A stretch of 45,148 nucleotides of DNA from an uncultured Acetatifactor sp. (GCA_934394815.1 CAKRRD010000021.1:1-45148), one strand, 5' to 3'. Positions 1 to 8,677 are shown, numbered from the stretch's first letter. Notes: generated from the sequence alone by a model not told the origin. Translations and numbers: made by a program.

Positions 1-1146
1 ATTGTGGCTAATGTCATCAATCATCCCATGGAGGCGGGGATCAATCAGCATTATATCAATGATGCTGTGAGAAAGCTCAAAAGCGTCCCGGGACTTACCG
101 TCATCGGTGTGACCGGCAGCTACGGCAAGACCAGTGTGAAGTTCTATTTGCAGACACTTTTGCAGGAAAAATATAATGTACTGGTGACGCCCGAGAGTTT
201 CAATACGCCTATGGGTGTGGTGCGGACCATCCGCAGTTCCCTGAAGCCTACCACAGAGATTTTTGTCTGCGAGATGGGTGCCCGCCATGTGGGCGATATT
301 AAGGAGATCTGCGATATGGTGCATCCCGATCACGGCGTGATCACATCTATAGGACCGCAGCATTTAGAGACCTTTTTTAACATGGAGAATATTCAGAAGA
401 CGAAGTTCGAACTGGCGGATGCCCTGCCGGAAGGCGGCATGTTGTTCTTAAACGGCGACAACGATTATATTCAGCAGCAGGCAGCTTCTCCCGCGTATGA
501 TCAGACCCCGGAGAAGATCTTCTATTATTCCGAAACGGAAGGGACAGGATACTGTGCCAAAGATGTGAAAGTATCCCAGTTAGGTACGGAGTTCACCGTA
601 GTGACCCCGGACGGCGAGAGCGAGAGATTCCAGATGCGTCTCATCGGTGCCCACAATGTCATCAATGTGGTGGGGGCTATCGCAGTCGCTCATAGAATGG
701 GCATGACGCTGCAGGAACTGCGGATTCCGGTACGCCGGATCGAGCCGGTGCCCCATCGTATGCAGATGCGGGAGCACGGTCTGGTGACGATCATCGATGA
801 TGCTTACAATTCCAACCCCGTAGGTTCCAGGGCAGCGGTCGAGACGCTGGCTATGTTTGACGGTATCCGGATTCTGATCACGCCGGGCATGGTGGAGCTG
901 GGTGACAAGGAAGCGGAATACAATCATAAATTCGGTAACTACGCAGCGGATTGCTGCGATTACATCCTGTTAGTGGGCAGACGGCATACCGAGCCCATCA
1001 GGGAGGGCGTGCTGGAGAAGGGATTTCCGGAAGAGAAATGCCTGGTATTCGACAAGCTGGAGGAAGCTGTATCTTACGCCTATGCCATCAAAGGGCAGGG
1101 ACATAAGTATATTTTATTAGAGAATGACCTGACGGATAACTATTAG
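1..1146 (+). CDS. murF: MurF-like UDP-MurNAc-tripeptide--D-Ala-D-Ala ligase, 5' partial
   Basis: This is a Mur ligase that should add D-Ala-D-Ala to the peptidoglycan precursor, using ATP in the cytoplasm. The frame is open from base 1, so the N-terminus lies outside the window; the GTG at 4 is probably not the start, because homologues have an upstream, often membrane-spanning, N-terminal part. Visible are the ATP loop GVTGSYGKTS about 35 residues in, the Mur-ligase central-domain phrases NTPMGVVRTIR and CEMGARHVGDI, the motif DDAYNSNP, and the C-terminal domain with TPGMVELGD. About 381 residues are present, against roughly 450 or more for the family. The next gene, 75 bases on, is ddl, which makes the D-Ala-D-Ala substrate, so the pair is functionally coherent. 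Family assignment is firm; MurF rather than another D-Ala-D-Ala-adding Mur paralogue is likely from the context. Confidence 0.88.
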   Translation: MVANVINHPMEAGINQHYINDAVRKLKSVPGLTVIGVTGSYGKTSVKFYLQTLLQEKYNVLVTPESFNTPMGVVRTIRSSLKPTTEIFVCEMGARHVGDIKEICDMVHPDHGVITSIGPQHLETFFNMENIQKTKFELADALPEGGMLFLNGDNDYIQQQAASPAYDQTPEKIFYYSETEGTGYCAKDVKVSQLGTEFTVVTPDGESERFQMRLIGAHNVINVVGAIAVAHRMGMTLQELRIPVRRIEPVPHRMQMREHGLVTIIDDAYNSNPVGSRAAVETLAMFDGIRILITPGMVELGDKEAEYNHKFGNYAADCCDYILLVGRRHTEPIREGVLEKGFPEEKCLVFDKLEEAVSYAYAIKGQGHKYILLENDLTDNY

Positions 1147-1171
1147 ACGACTCAGAGGCGATTTCGCGAAA
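1144..1171. repeat. short REP-like palindromic element, copy A
   Basis: The segment starting at the murF stop reads TAG-ACG-ACTCAG followed by AGGCGATTTCGCGAA. It closely matches a second intergenic segment at 38884-38917 (TAG-TC-ACTCAG, a five-base insert, then AGGCGCTTTCGTGAAG). Both lie directly behind a stop codon and can fold back on themselves. I infer a small dispersed palindromic repeat; two copies in one window are suggestive but not proof. Confidence 0.4.
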
Positions 1172-1221
1172 GTGGTTCCGGATAGTTGACAGAGAGTAGT
1201 AAAATTCAGGAGGGAAAATAG

Positions 1222-2403
1222 ATGAAGACAAGAGTAGCAATGCTGTTTGGCGGCAAGAGTGTAGAACACGAAGTATCCGTGATCTCCGGCATCCAGGCTG
1301 TCATGAGCATGGACACAGACAAATACGAAGTGATCCCGGTCTATATGACCAAGCGTAATGAAATGTACATCGGTGAGGAGATCGGCAAGATCGAATCCTA
1401 CAAAAATATTGAGGAATTGCTGAAAAAGTCCCAGAGAGTCATTATGACCAATGAGGACGGAAAGGTATTTCTGACCCCGTTTCCGGTAAAGATGTTCGGC
1501 GGAAAGAAAGCGGTGGAAATTGACGTGGCATTCCCGGTAGTCCACGGTACTAACGTGGAGGACGGCGCTTTTCAGGGGTACCTTAAGACCATGGGCATTC
1601 CCTTCGTGGGCTGTGATGTGACCGCATCCGCCATCGGCATGGACAAATACATCATGAAAGCTGTATTAAAGGAGTGTGATGTTCCGGTACTGGATGCGCA
1701 GCTGTATACTCTGTCGGATTATGCGCAGATAGAGACTCTGCTCGACAAAGTGGAAAAAGGACTGGGATATCCGGTGATCGTAAAACCGGTCAACTTAGGC
1801 TCCAGCGTAGGCATCAGTGTAGCTAAAAATCGTGTGGAACTGACCCACTCCGTCGATGATGCGTTCAAGTATGCGACCAAAGTGCTGGTGGAGCACGCCA
1901 TCACCAATTTACGTGAGATCAACTGCTCGGTACTGGGAGATGAGAATGACGCTATTGCTTCCGAGTGCGAAGAACCCCTGCATACCAAGGACATCTTAAG
2001 CTATGAAGATAAATACGTCAGCAATGCCAAGGGCAGCGGCTCCAAGGGCATGGCGAGCGTATCCCGCAAAATTCCGGCAGAACTGTCTCTGGAGAAGAGA
2101 GAGGAAGTCCGGGAGCTGGCAGTCAGATCCTTTAAAGCACTGGGCTGTAACGGTGTGTCCCGTATCGACTTTATGATCGATGAGGACAACGGCAAGCTGT
2201 ATTTTAACGAGATCAATACCATCCCGGGATCTCTGGCATTTTATCTGTGGGAGCCGGTAGGAGTTCCTTACAAAGAGCTTCTGGATCGTATGATTCAGCT
2301 GTCTTTGAAGAGAGCCCGCACCGAGGAGAGACTGACTTTTACCTTTGACACCAATATCCTGAATTCCGCAAGCTTTGGCGGTTCTAAGGGTGGCAAATTG
2401 TAA
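1222..2403 (+). CDS. ddl: D-alanine--D-alanine ligase
   Basis: This is an ATP-grasp ligase that joins two D-alanines to make the dipeptide used by MurF. The N-terminus carries the Ddl signature LFGGKSVEHEVSVISG (about residues 9-24). The central ATP-grasp part has VIVKPVNLGSSVGIS (about 186-200), and the metal/substrate motif is FNEINTIPGS (about 330-339). At 393 residues it is somewhat longer than the usual 310-370, with an extra acidic/basic tail after the catalytic domain. The start is fixed by AGGAGGG at 1209-1215, six bases before ATG 1222. It follows murF by 75 bases in the same direction, probably co-transcribed. A vancomycin-type D-Ala-D-Lac or D-Ala-D-Ser ligase is less likely, as there are no van genes nearby. 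Confidence 0.94.
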   Translation: MKTRVAMLFGGKSVEHEVSVISGIQAVMSMDTDKYEVIPVYMTKRNEMYIGEEIGKIESYKNIEELLKKSQRVIMTNEDGKVFLTPFPVKMFGGKKAVEIDVAFPVVHGTNVEDGAFQGYLKTMGIPFVGCDVTASAIGMDKYIMKAVLKECDVPVLDAQLYTLSDYAQIETLLDKVEKGLGYPVIVKPVNLGSSVGISVAKNRVELTHSVDDAFKYATKVLVEHAITNLREINCSVLGDENDAIASECEEPLHTKDILSYEDKYVSNAKGSGSKGMASVSRKIPAELSLEKREEVRELAVRSFKALGCNGVSRIDFMIDEDNGKLYFNEINTIPGSLAFYLWEPVGVPYKELLDRMIQLSLKRARTEERLTFTFDTNILNSASFGGSKGGKL

Positions 2404-2442
2404 TAGTCGGTTTATGGATTTTATGATTATTTAATATATTTT

Positions 2443-2469
2443 TTAGCACTCGCCTCTTGCGAGTGCTAA
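2443..2469 (+). promoter_or_regulatory. CIRCE operator (HrcA binding site)
   Basis: The sequence is TTAGCACTC, nine bases, then GAGTGCTAA, an exact match to the CIRCE consensus TTAGCACTC-N9-GAGTGCTAA. HrcA binds this element to repress class I heat-shock genes. It lies 168 bases upstream of the DnaJ-type gene at 2638 and is the only CIRCE copy I saw. A TATAAT box follows at 2483-2488, with an overlapping TAATAT at 2480-2485. A TTGCGA in the operator at 2457-2462 could be the -35, 17 bases before TAATAT or 20 before TATAAT. Operator confidence is high; the exact promoter boxes are uncertain. Confidence 0.95.
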
Positions 2470-2637
2470 GCAGTAGTGATAATATAATCTCTGTAAGAGG
2501 AACAAGCGACTGCAACAGCAGACAATTGTTTGAAAAGAGATGTGAAGTAGTCAGCCGCGCAGGAAACTGTGTGGCTGATTTTTACATGGAAAACGTCTTG
2601 GTTGTGTGGCTCACCGGTTGGGCAGAATGGAGGGAAT

Positions 2638-3666
2638 ATGACGAAGACAACAAAAAGAGATTATTATGAAGTACTGGGTGTCAGCAAGACAGCGGACGCC
2701 GCAGCGATAAAAAAAGCATACCGGAAACTGGCGAAAAAATACCATCCGGATACCAATGCAGGAGACCCTGTGGCAGAGGAGAAGCTGAAGGAAGTCAACG
2801 AAGCTTATGATGTGCTGGGGGATGAGAAAAAGAAAAAGCTGTATGACACTTATGGATTTGCAGCTTTTCAGGAGGGATTTAATGAGGAAGCCGCCAGACA
2901 GTATCAGGAGCAGTTTAAGAACGGAGGAGGTTTCCGATTCGATGGAGGTACCGGGGGCTTCGGCACAGATGGCTTCGGAGGCTTTGGGAACGGCACGTTC
3001 CATTACAGCACCGGAGGAAGCAGCTTCGGTACCGGTGATTTTGGCGGGGATGAGGATATTTTCGACAATCTGTTTGGACAGTATTTCAAAGGACAGAAAG
3101 GCTCCGGACGGGGCAGTCGGGCGAACTATCGCAGCAAAGGTCAGGATGTGGAATCCGGTATCACCATCAGCTTTGACGAGGCCATGCATGGCTGCGACAA
3201 GACCTTTACCTTGAGAGATCCGGCTGCCGGCAAGTCGGAATCCGTGCAGGTGCACATTCCGGCAGGTATCGACACCGGCAAAAGTATCCGTCTGAAAGGT
3301 AAGGGTGGTGAAGGGTACTCCGGTGGTGAGAGCGGCGATCTGTATCTGAAGGTGACGGTACAGGAGAAGCCGGGCTGGGAGCGTAGAGGACAGGATCTCT
3401 ATACCACGGTCAATATCCCCTATACCACCGCAGCCTTGGGCGGCGAGATCCGTGTGCCCACATTGTACGGCGATGTCATGTGCAAAGTGAAGGAAGGTAC
3501 GCAGTCCGGCAGCAAGATCCGTCTGAAAGGCAAGGGCGTGGTATCCATGAAGGATAAAAATGCTCACGGTGATCAGTATGTCGTGATCCAGATTCAGGTG
3601 CCGAGGACTCTTACACCTGAGGCCAGAGAAAAATTGCAGGAATACAAGAAGGTCAGTGGATTTTGA
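2638..3666 (+). CDS. DnaJ/CbpA-type co-chaperone without zinc finger
   Basis: This is a J-domain co-chaperone expected to stimulate DnaK ATPase activity in the cytoplasm. The J domain (about residues 8-70) has the invariant HPD at 36-38. It is followed by a Gly/Phe-rich linker (about 95-150) and two beta-sandwich substrate-binding domains typical of the DnaJ C-terminus. The four CxxCxGxG zinc-finger repeats of DnaJ are missing, so it resembles CbpA (type II) more than DnaJ; at 342 residues it is near that class. I chose ATG 2638 because GGAGGGAA lies just upstream and the J domain begins at once; an open frame from 2569 would add an implausible leader. The CIRCE upstream implies HrcA control, although dnaK, grpE and hrcA are not in the window. 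Confidence 0.9.
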   Translation: MTKTTKRDYYEVLGVSKTADAAAIKKAYRKLAKKYHPDTNAGDPVAEEKLKEVNEAYDVLGDEKKKKLYDTYGFAAFQEGFNEEAARQYQEQFKNGGGFRFDGGTGGFGTDGFGGFGNGTFHYSTGGSSFGTGDFGGDEDIFDNLFGQYFKGQKGSGRGSRANYRSKGQDVESGITISFDEAMHGCDKTFTLRDPAAGKSESVQVHIPAGIDTGKSIRLKGKGGEGYSGGESGDLYLKVTVQEKPGWERRGQDLYTTVNIPYTTAALGGEIRVPTLYGDVMCKVKEGTQSGSKIRLKGKGVVSMKDKNAHGDQYVVIQIQVPRTLTPEAREKLQEYKKVSGF

Positions 3667-3690
3667 TCCACTGGCCTTTTGTGTTTTTTG
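3651..3690 (+). terminator. intrinsic terminator of the dnaJ-like gene
   Basis: An 11-bp stem (3651-3661 with 3666-3676, one G-T pair) with a four-base loop is followed by TTTTGTGTTTTTT. The stem overlaps the last codons and the stop of the gene, so the terminator is built into the coding end. Confidence 0.9.
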
Positions 3691-3725
3691 ATAAATGATA
3701 AAATTTTTCATTAAACGAAAAAAAC

Positions 3726-3754
3726 TGGAAATAGGAAAAACAGGTGCTTATAAT
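3726..3754 (+). promoter_or_regulatory. probable sigma-A promoter for the DUF6110-like gene
   Basis: TGGAAA (3726-3731), 17 bases, then a perfect TATAAT (3749-3754). The -35 box is weak. It lies between the dnaJ terminator and the small gene at 3807, leaving a leader of roughly 45 bases. Confidence 0.55.
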
Positions 3755-3806
3755 ATTCATTCATAAATAGAATAAACAAAAGACTTCACACAGGAGGAAA
3801 TGAATT

Positions 3807-4109
3807 ATGTTGAAATGTTTAAAAAAGATTGATAAAGCAAAAACCGGTATCTTCGCAGCAGGCGTTCTGTTCGGAACCGCAGGAATCAAGCTTCTTTCCA
3901 GCAAGGATGCAAAGAAGCTGTACACTAACTGCACCGCAGCTGTTCTGCGTGCAAAAGAGTGTGTAATGAAGACGGCTACCACCATCCAGGAGAATGCTGA
4001 GGATATCTATGCTGAGGCACAGCAGATCAATGAGGACAGAGCAGCACAGGCCGCTCAGGAATACGATGCTCCCGCAGAAGAGGCAGATACTGCAGCAGAT
4101 GCTGAATAA
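3807..4109 (+). CDS. small DUF6110-like protein next to a metal ATPase
   Basis: This is a 100-residue protein of unknown function. A basic N-terminus (LKCLKKIDKAK) leads into one hydrophobic stretch at about 14-30, which could be a membrane anchor. A charged helical part with three scattered cysteines follows, then a very acidic Ala/Glu/Asp-rich tail. From memory it fits the family catalogued as DUF6110, often found beside heavy-metal P-type ATPases; I could not check that here. AGGAGGAAA at 3792-3800 fixes the start. The ATPase gene begins 92 bases downstream on the same strand. I infer an accessory or scaffold role for that pump; no catalytic motif is visible. Confidence 0.72.
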   Translation: MLKCLKKIDKAKTGIFAAGVLFGTAGIKLLSSKDAKKLYTNCTAAVLRAKECVMKTATTIQENAEDIYAEAQQINEDRAAQAAQEYDAPAEEADTAADAE

Positions 4110-4141
4110 ATCTGTCCCGGGATACAACATAGAATAATTGG

Positions 4142-4173
4142 ACACCTGCATGCTTCGCATCGCAGGTGTTTTC
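4142..4173 (+). terminator. hairpin between the DUF6110-like gene and the ATPase gene
   Basis: ACACCTGC-ATGC, a short loop, then GCAT-C-GCAGGTGT forms a strong stem at 4142-4169, followed by only TTTT. It may be a weak or partial terminator, lowering pump expression relative to the small protein. Confidence 0.5.
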
Positions 4174-4201
4174 GTGAGAACAATGAAAGCAGGCATAAAT
4201 T

Positions 4202-6286
4202 ATGAAATTTGTGATCAAACATGAGATAAAGGGGAGACTCAGAATTCATATTTTGCAGAGCCGTATGAGCTTTGCCCAGGCGGACACCCTGCAATACTAT
4301 CTGGACGGCAGGGAAAATATCGTCAGTGCCAAAATTCAGGAACGCACCCAGGACGTTACGGTAACTTATACCGGCTCCAGGGATGAAGTGTTGAAGACAC
4401 TGGAGAACTTTGACTATCAGAAAACAGAGGTGCCGGAGCAGTATCTTGCCAATTCCGGCAGGGAGATGAACCGGGAATACAAGGATCAGCTCATCAATAA
4501 AGTTGTGATGCATTACGGCATCAAACTGTTCCTGCCTATGGATATCCGTTCCGTGATCACCACGGTGAAATCCTTCAAATACCTCTGGCATGGCGTGAAG
4601 ACGCTGGCGAAGGGTAAGATCGAAGTACCGGTACTGGATGCCACCGCTATCGGTGTGTCCGTACTGCGGGGTGATTACAATACCGCAGGTTCTGTCATGT
4701 TCCTATTAGGTATCGGTGAGATTCTGGAGGAGTGGACCCACAAGAAGTCTGTCGGTGATCTGGCCAGAAGCATGTCCTTAAACATTGACAAGGTATGGGT
4801 CATGAGCGGCGGTCAGGAGATCCTCGTACCGTCTACCGATATCAAGGCGGGGGATCTGGTAAGGATCCATATGGGCAATGTGATCCCCTTCGACGGTACG
4901 GTGACCGAGGGGGAGGGCATGGTCAATCAGGCTTCTCTCACAGGAGAATCCGTTCCCGTGAGAAAGGTTATGGGCGGAACCGTCTATGCCGGAACCGTGG
5001 TAGAAGAAGGCGAACTGACCATCTGCGTCAAGGAGACCGGCGGTTCCAGCAAATACGAGAAGATTATGACCATGATCGAGGAATCCGAAAAGCTGAAATC
5101 CTCTCTGGAGGGCAAGGCGGAGCATCTGGCAGACAAGCTGGTGCCGTATACTTTCCTGGGGACCGGTCTGGTATGGCTGTTTACCAGAAATGTAACCAAG
5201 GCATTATCCGTACTGATGGTGGACTTCTCCTGTGCGCTGAAGCTGTCCATGCCGCTGGCGGTACTGTCCGCAATCCGTGAGGCAAGTACCTTCGAGATCA
5301 CGGTGAAGGGCGGTAAATACTTAGAGGCCATGGCAGATGCTGCTACTATCGTATTCGATAAGACCGGAACCCTGACCAAGGCACAGCCTACGGTGGCAGA
5401 TGTGGTATCCTTCAACGGACAGTCAGAGGATGAACTGCTGCGGATCGCTGCCTGCCTGGAGGAGCATTTCCCGCATTCCATGGCAAAGGCTGTGGTACGT
5501 GAGGCAGCCCGCAAGGAACTGGTACATGAAGAATTACATACGAAAGTAGAGTACATTGTAGCACATGGTATTTCTTCAACATTAGAGGGCAAGAAGATTA
5601 TCATCGGAAGCTACCACTTCGTATTTGAGGACGAGCAGGCACAGATCCCGGAGGGCAAACAGGAACTGTTCGATCATCTTTCCGAAGAGTACTCGCATCT
5701 GTACATGGCGATTGATGGCAAGCTGGCAGCCGTGATCTGCATTGAAGATCCGCTGAGAGAGGAAGCCCCCGAGGTCATTCGTCAGTTGAAACAGCTGGGA
5801 ATCAGCAAAGTTGTAATGATGACAGGGGACAGCGACCGTATTGCAAGATCCATTGCGAACATCGTCGGTGTGGATGAGTATTATTCCGAGGTGCTGCCGG
5901 AGGATAAGGCAAAGTTCGTAGAACGGGAGAAACAGGCCGGACATAAGGTCATCATGATCGGCGACGGTATCAACGATTCTCCCGCACTGTCAGCGGCAGA
6001 TGTAGGCATCGCCATCAGCGATGGTGCACAGATCGCCAGAGAGATCGCGGATGTAACCATCGGTGCGGACAATCTGCACGAGGTAGTGACCCTGAAGGAA
6101 CTGAGCAATGCCCTGATGGCGCGGATCCATAAAAATTACCGCATGATCGTGGGCATCAACACCGGACTGATCGCTCTGGGTGTGGCAGGTATGATCCCAC
6201 CCACCACTTCCGCTCTGCTGCATAATACTTCCACTCTGTGGATCAGCACCAAGAGCATGAAGAACCTTCTGGACAAAGAAGTATAA
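4202..6286 (+). CDS. heavy-metal-type P-type ATPase, atypical metal-site motif
   Basis: This is a membrane cation pump of the P1B-like group. The actuator motif LTGES, the phosphorylation motif DKTGTLT (Asp386) and the hinge motif MIGDGINDSPALS are all present, so ATP-driven transport is expected. The N-terminal 60-70 residues look like an HMA fold but lack its CxxC metal pair. The membrane site normally CPx reads SCALKLSMP, with Cys344, and the nucleotide-domain segment reads EEHFPHSMA rather than the usual SEHPLA. At 694 residues the length is normal. The start at 4202 has only a weak ribosome site; no upstream alternative exists. These changes suggest a metal other than Cu or Zn, but I cannot say which. 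It pairs with the small gene at 3807. Confidence 0.88.
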   Translation: MKFVIKHEIKGRLRIHILQSRMSFAQADTLQYYLDGRENIVSAKIQERTQDVTVTYTGSRDEVLKTLENFDYQKTEVPEQYLANSGREMNREYKDQLINKVVMHYGIKLFLPMDIRSVITTVKSFKYLWHGVKTLAKGKIEVPVLDATAIGVSVLRGDYNTAGSVMFLLGIGEILEEWTHKKSVGDLARSMSLNIDKVWVMSGGQEILVPSTDIKAGDLVRIHMGNVIPFDGTVTEGEGMVNQASLTGESVPVRKVMGGTVYAGTVVEEGELTICVKETGGSSKYEKIMTMIEESEKLKSSLEGKAEHLADKLVPYTFLGTGLVWLFTRNVTKALSVLMVDFSCALKLSMPLAVLSAIREASTFEITVKGGKYLEAMADAATIVFDKTGTLTKAQPTVADVVSFNGQSEDELLRIAACLEEHFPHSMAKAVVREAARKELVHEELHTKVEYIVAHGISSTLEGKKIIIGSYHFVFEDEQAQIPEGKQELFDHLSEEYSHLYMAIDGKLAAVICIEDPLREEAPEVIRQLKQLGISKVVMMTGDSDRIARSIANIVGVDEYYSEVLPEDKAKFVEREKQAGHKVIMIGDGINDSPALSAADVGIAISDGAQIAREIADVTIGADNLHEVVTLKELSNALMARIHKNYRMIVGINTGLIALGVAGMIPPTTSALLHNTSTLWISTKSMKNLLDKEV

Positions 6287-6301
6287 AGGAAAATACATGG
6301 G

Positions 6302-6336
6302 CCATTGTAAGGGGAAGAGACAGCCCCTTGCGGTGG
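6302..6336 (+). terminator. stem-loop behind the ATPase gene
   Basis: A 13-bp stem (6302-6314 with 6324-6336, several G-T pairs) around a nine-base loop starts 16 bases after the stop codon. There is no good T-run behind it, so it may end transcription inefficiently or just protect the 3' end. Confidence 0.45.
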
Positions 6337-6349
6337 CCTGCATTTTACC

Positions 6350-6375
6350 TTGCAGTAAGCCCGGACTAACTGCAA
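6350..6375. promoter_or_regulatory. 26-bp palindrome upstream of the suf promoters
   Basis: TTGCAGT and ACTGCAA arms enclose a centre containing CCGG; only four of 26 positions break the symmetry. It lies 52-77 bases upstream of the first suf -35 box. It could be an operator for an iron-sulfur or redox regulator; no such regulator gene is in the window, so this is inference. Confidence 0.4.
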
Positions 6376-6426
6376 AGTGTAATACAAATCGGCGAGAATG
6401 TACGGTACTTTTGTAGGAATTATATG

Positions 6427-6463
6427 TTGCATATTTGCAGATGCTTGTATATAATGATATAAT
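6427..6463 (+). promoter_or_regulatory. two overlapping sigma-A promoters for the suf operon
   Basis: Promoter 1 is TTGCAT (6427-6432), 17 bases, TATAAT (6450-6455). Promoter 2 is TTGCAG (6435-6440), 17 bases, TATAAT (6458-6463). Both have perfect -10 boxes and ideal spacing, offset by eight bases. They precede sufC by about 30 bases of leader. Confidence 0.8.
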
Positions 6464-6499
6464 AATTCCTAGTTGAGCGCTAGAGATAGGAGGAAGTAT

Positions 6500-7246
6500 A
6501 TGGCAGAACAATTATTACAGGTGCGTAACTTATCCGTCAGCGTAGAGGATAAGCCCATCCTTCATGGAATAGATTTCGAGGTTCGTCCCGGTGAGACTCA
6601 CGTCCTCATGGGACCCAACGGTGCAGGAAAATCCACGCTGGGGTACACCATCATGGGAAGCCCCCGCTACGAGGTGACGGGCGGTGAGATCCTGTTCAAG
6701 GGAAAAGAGTTACTGGAGGAGACTGCAGACCAGAGAGCGAAGGACGGTATCTTTTTATCCTTCCAGAATCCCTTGGAGGTTCCCGGTGTTTCCCTGCGGA
6801 ACTTTATCCGTAATGCGGTGGAGCAGAGAAGCGGTTCCCGTATCAAGCTGTGGACATTTAAAAAGGAACTGGAGAAGGCCATGGAAGTCTTACAAATGGA
6901 TCCTTCCTACGGTGACCGTGATCTGAATGTCGGATTCTCCGGCGGTGAGAAGAAAAAGGCAGAGATCCTGCAGCTGCTGATGTTAAAGCCCTCCCTGGCC
7001 ATTCTGGATGAGACGGATTCCGGACTGGATGTGGACGCAGTGCGTACCGTATCCAAGGGTGTGGAGGAGTACCAGAAGGACAAAAAGGGAGCCCTGCTGA
7101 TCATTACCCACAGCACCAGAATCTTAGAGTCCCTGCATGTGGACAAGACTCATGTGCTGGTGAACGGCAGGATCGTGGCATCCGGCGACGCTTCTCTCGT
7201 AGACGAGATCAACGAGCATGGCTTTGAGCGTTTTCTGGAAGCGTAA
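6500..7246 (+). CDS. sufC: SufC, Fe-S cluster assembly ATPase
   Basis: This ABC-type cytosolic ATPase powers the SufBCD scaffold that builds iron-sulfur clusters. The Walker A loop GPNGAGKST spans residues 38-46, the signature is FSGGEKKKAEILQLL, and Walker B runs into LAILDETDSGLDVDA; the Glu-Thr-Asp after Walker B is typical of SufC. It has 248 residues, as usual. I chose ATG 6500 behind AGGAGGA (6488-6494); a longer open frame from 6473 overlaps the ribosome site. It is the first gene of sufC-sufB-sufD-sufS-sufU, 18 bases before sufB. No membrane partners are present, which excludes an ordinary ABC transporter. Confidence 0.96.
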   Translation: MAEQLLQVRNLSVSVEDKPILHGIDFEVRPGETHVLMGPNGAGKSTLGYTIMGSPRYEVTGGEILFKGKELLEETADQRAKDGIFLSFQNPLEVPGVSLRNFIRNAVEQRSGSRIKLWTFKKELEKAMEVLQMDPSYGDRDLNVGFSGGEKKKAEILQLLMLKPSLAILDETDSGLDVDAVRTVSKGVEEYQKDKKGALLIITHSTRILESLHVDKTHVLVNGRIVASGDASLVDEINEHGFERFLEA

Positions 7247-7264
7247 AGGAGGTCGACGATCCGG

Positions 7265-8677
7265 ATGAGTGAAAGAGAAAAGACATATGTGGAAGACGTC
7301 AACAGAAGCATTTACGATATCCGTAACGAAGAAAAAGATGTCTACCGCATTCAGAAAGGACTGACACCTGCCATTGTGGAAGAGATCTCCGTGAAGAAGA
7401 ACGATCCCGCATGGATGGCGAATTTCCGCCTGCAGTCCCTGCAGATCTATAATGAGATGGAGGTTCCCGACTGGGGGCCTTCCATCGAGGGCCTGAACAT
7501 GGAAGACATCGTGACCTATGTAAAGCCCAATACTCATATGAGTGCCAAATGGTCCGAGGTGCCGGAGGACATCAAGGATACTTTTGAAAAACTGGGAATC
7601 CCTCAGGCGGAGCGGAAGTCTCTGGCGGGTGTGGGCGCCCAGTACGATTCCGAACTGGTATACCATAATGTCAGAGAAGAAGTGGCAGCCCAGGGCGTGG
7701 TCTACACCGATATGGAGAGCGCTCTGAACGGCGAATATGCGGATATGGTGAGGAAGCATTTCATGAAGCTGGTTACCCCCAGAGACCATAAATTCGCAGC
7801 ACTGCACGGTGCCGTGTGGTCCGGCGGTTCCTTCGTGTATGTACCGCCCGGAGTGTCAGTGACGATTCCCCTGCAGTCCTATTTCCGCCTGAATGCACCG
7901 GGAGCCGGACAGTTTGAGCATACCCTGATCATCGTGGATGAGGGGGCTTATCTGCACTTTATTGAAGGCTGTTCCGCCCCGAAGTATAACGTGGCGAACC
8001 TTCATGCCGGCTGCGTGGAACTGTTCGTCGGGAAGAATGCAAAACTGCGTTATTCCACCATCGAGAACTGGTCCAAGAACATGTACAATCTGAACACCAA
8101 GCGGGCACTGGTGGAAGAGGGAGGTACCATCGAATGGGTATCCGGTTCCTTCGGATCCCACGTATCTTACCTGTATCCCATGAGCGTGCTGAACGGTAAG
8201 GGAGCCAGAGCGGAATTTACCGGTATCACCTTCGCGGGAGCCGGACAGAATCTGGATACCGGTACCAAGGTAGTCCACAATGCACCGGAGACCACTTCCT
8301 ATATCAATACCAAGTCCATCTCCAAAGATGGCGGCATCAGTACCTTCCGAAGCTCCGTGGTTGTGAAGAACAGCGCGGCAAAGAGCAAATCCGCCGTATC
8401 CTGTCAGTCATTGATGCTGGACGATAAGTCCCGTTCCGACACCATCCCGGCTATGGATATCCGTACCCAGGAGGCCGATATCGGACATGAGGCAAAGATC
8501 GGCCGGATCAGCGATGAAGCGGTGTTCTATCTGATGTCCCGAGGTATCTCCGAGGAGGATGCCAGAGCCATGATCGTCAGTGGATTCGCCGACAACGTGT
8601 CGAAGGAACTGCCGCTGGAGTATGCGGTGGAGATGAACAATCTGATTCGTCTGGAAATGAAAGGCAGCATTGGCTAA
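7265..8677 (+). CDS. sufB: SufB, Fe-S cluster scaffold subunit
   Basis: This is the scaffold subunit of the SufBC2D complex, where the cluster is assembled. The 470-residue length and conserved blocks are typical: WSGGSFVYVPPGV, the acceptor region around EGCSAPKYNVANLHAG, GITFAGAGQNLDTGTK, and the C-terminal PAMDIRTQEADIGHEAKIG followed by FYLMSRGISEEDARAMIV. The region of the beta-helix core used for cluster assembly appears intact. A long ribosome site, AAAGGAGG (7245-7252), lies 12 bases before ATG 7265. SufD, its paralogue, follows after an unusually long 94-base gap. Confidence 0.97.
   Translation: MSEREKTYVEDVNRSIYDIRNEEKDVYRIQKGLTPAIVEEISVKKNDPAWMANFRLQSLQIYNEMEVPDWGPSIEGLNMEDIVTYVKPNTHMSAKWSEVPEDIKDTFEKLGIPQAERKSLAGVGAQYDSELVYHNVREEVAAQGVVYTDMESALNGEYADMVRKHFMKLVTPRDHKFAALHGAVWSGGSFVYVPPGVSVTIPLQSYFRLNAPGAGQFEHTLIIVDEGAYLHFIEGCSAPKYNVANLHAGCVELFVGKNAKLRYSTIENWSKNMYNLNTKRALVEEGGTIEWVSGSFGSHVSYLYPMSVLNGKGARAEFTGITFAGAGQNLDTGTKVVHNAPETTSYINTKSISKDGGISTFRSSVVVKNSAAKSKSAVSCQSLMLDDKSRSDTIPAMDIRTQEADIGHEAKIGRISDEAVFYLMSRGISEEDARAMIVSGFADNVSKELPLEYAVEMNNLIRLEMKGSIG

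Noticed and set aside
1186..1205. TTGACA and TAAAAT upstream of ddl as a promoter
   Set aside because: The boxes are only eight bases apart, too close for sigma-A; ddl is more simply read from upstream.
2611..3711. Long minus-strand open frame (366 codons) opposite the dnaJ-like gene
   Set aside because: It is a shadow of the GC-rich, Gly-rich coding strand; no ribosome site, no recognisable domain, and the plus-strand protein is clearly real.
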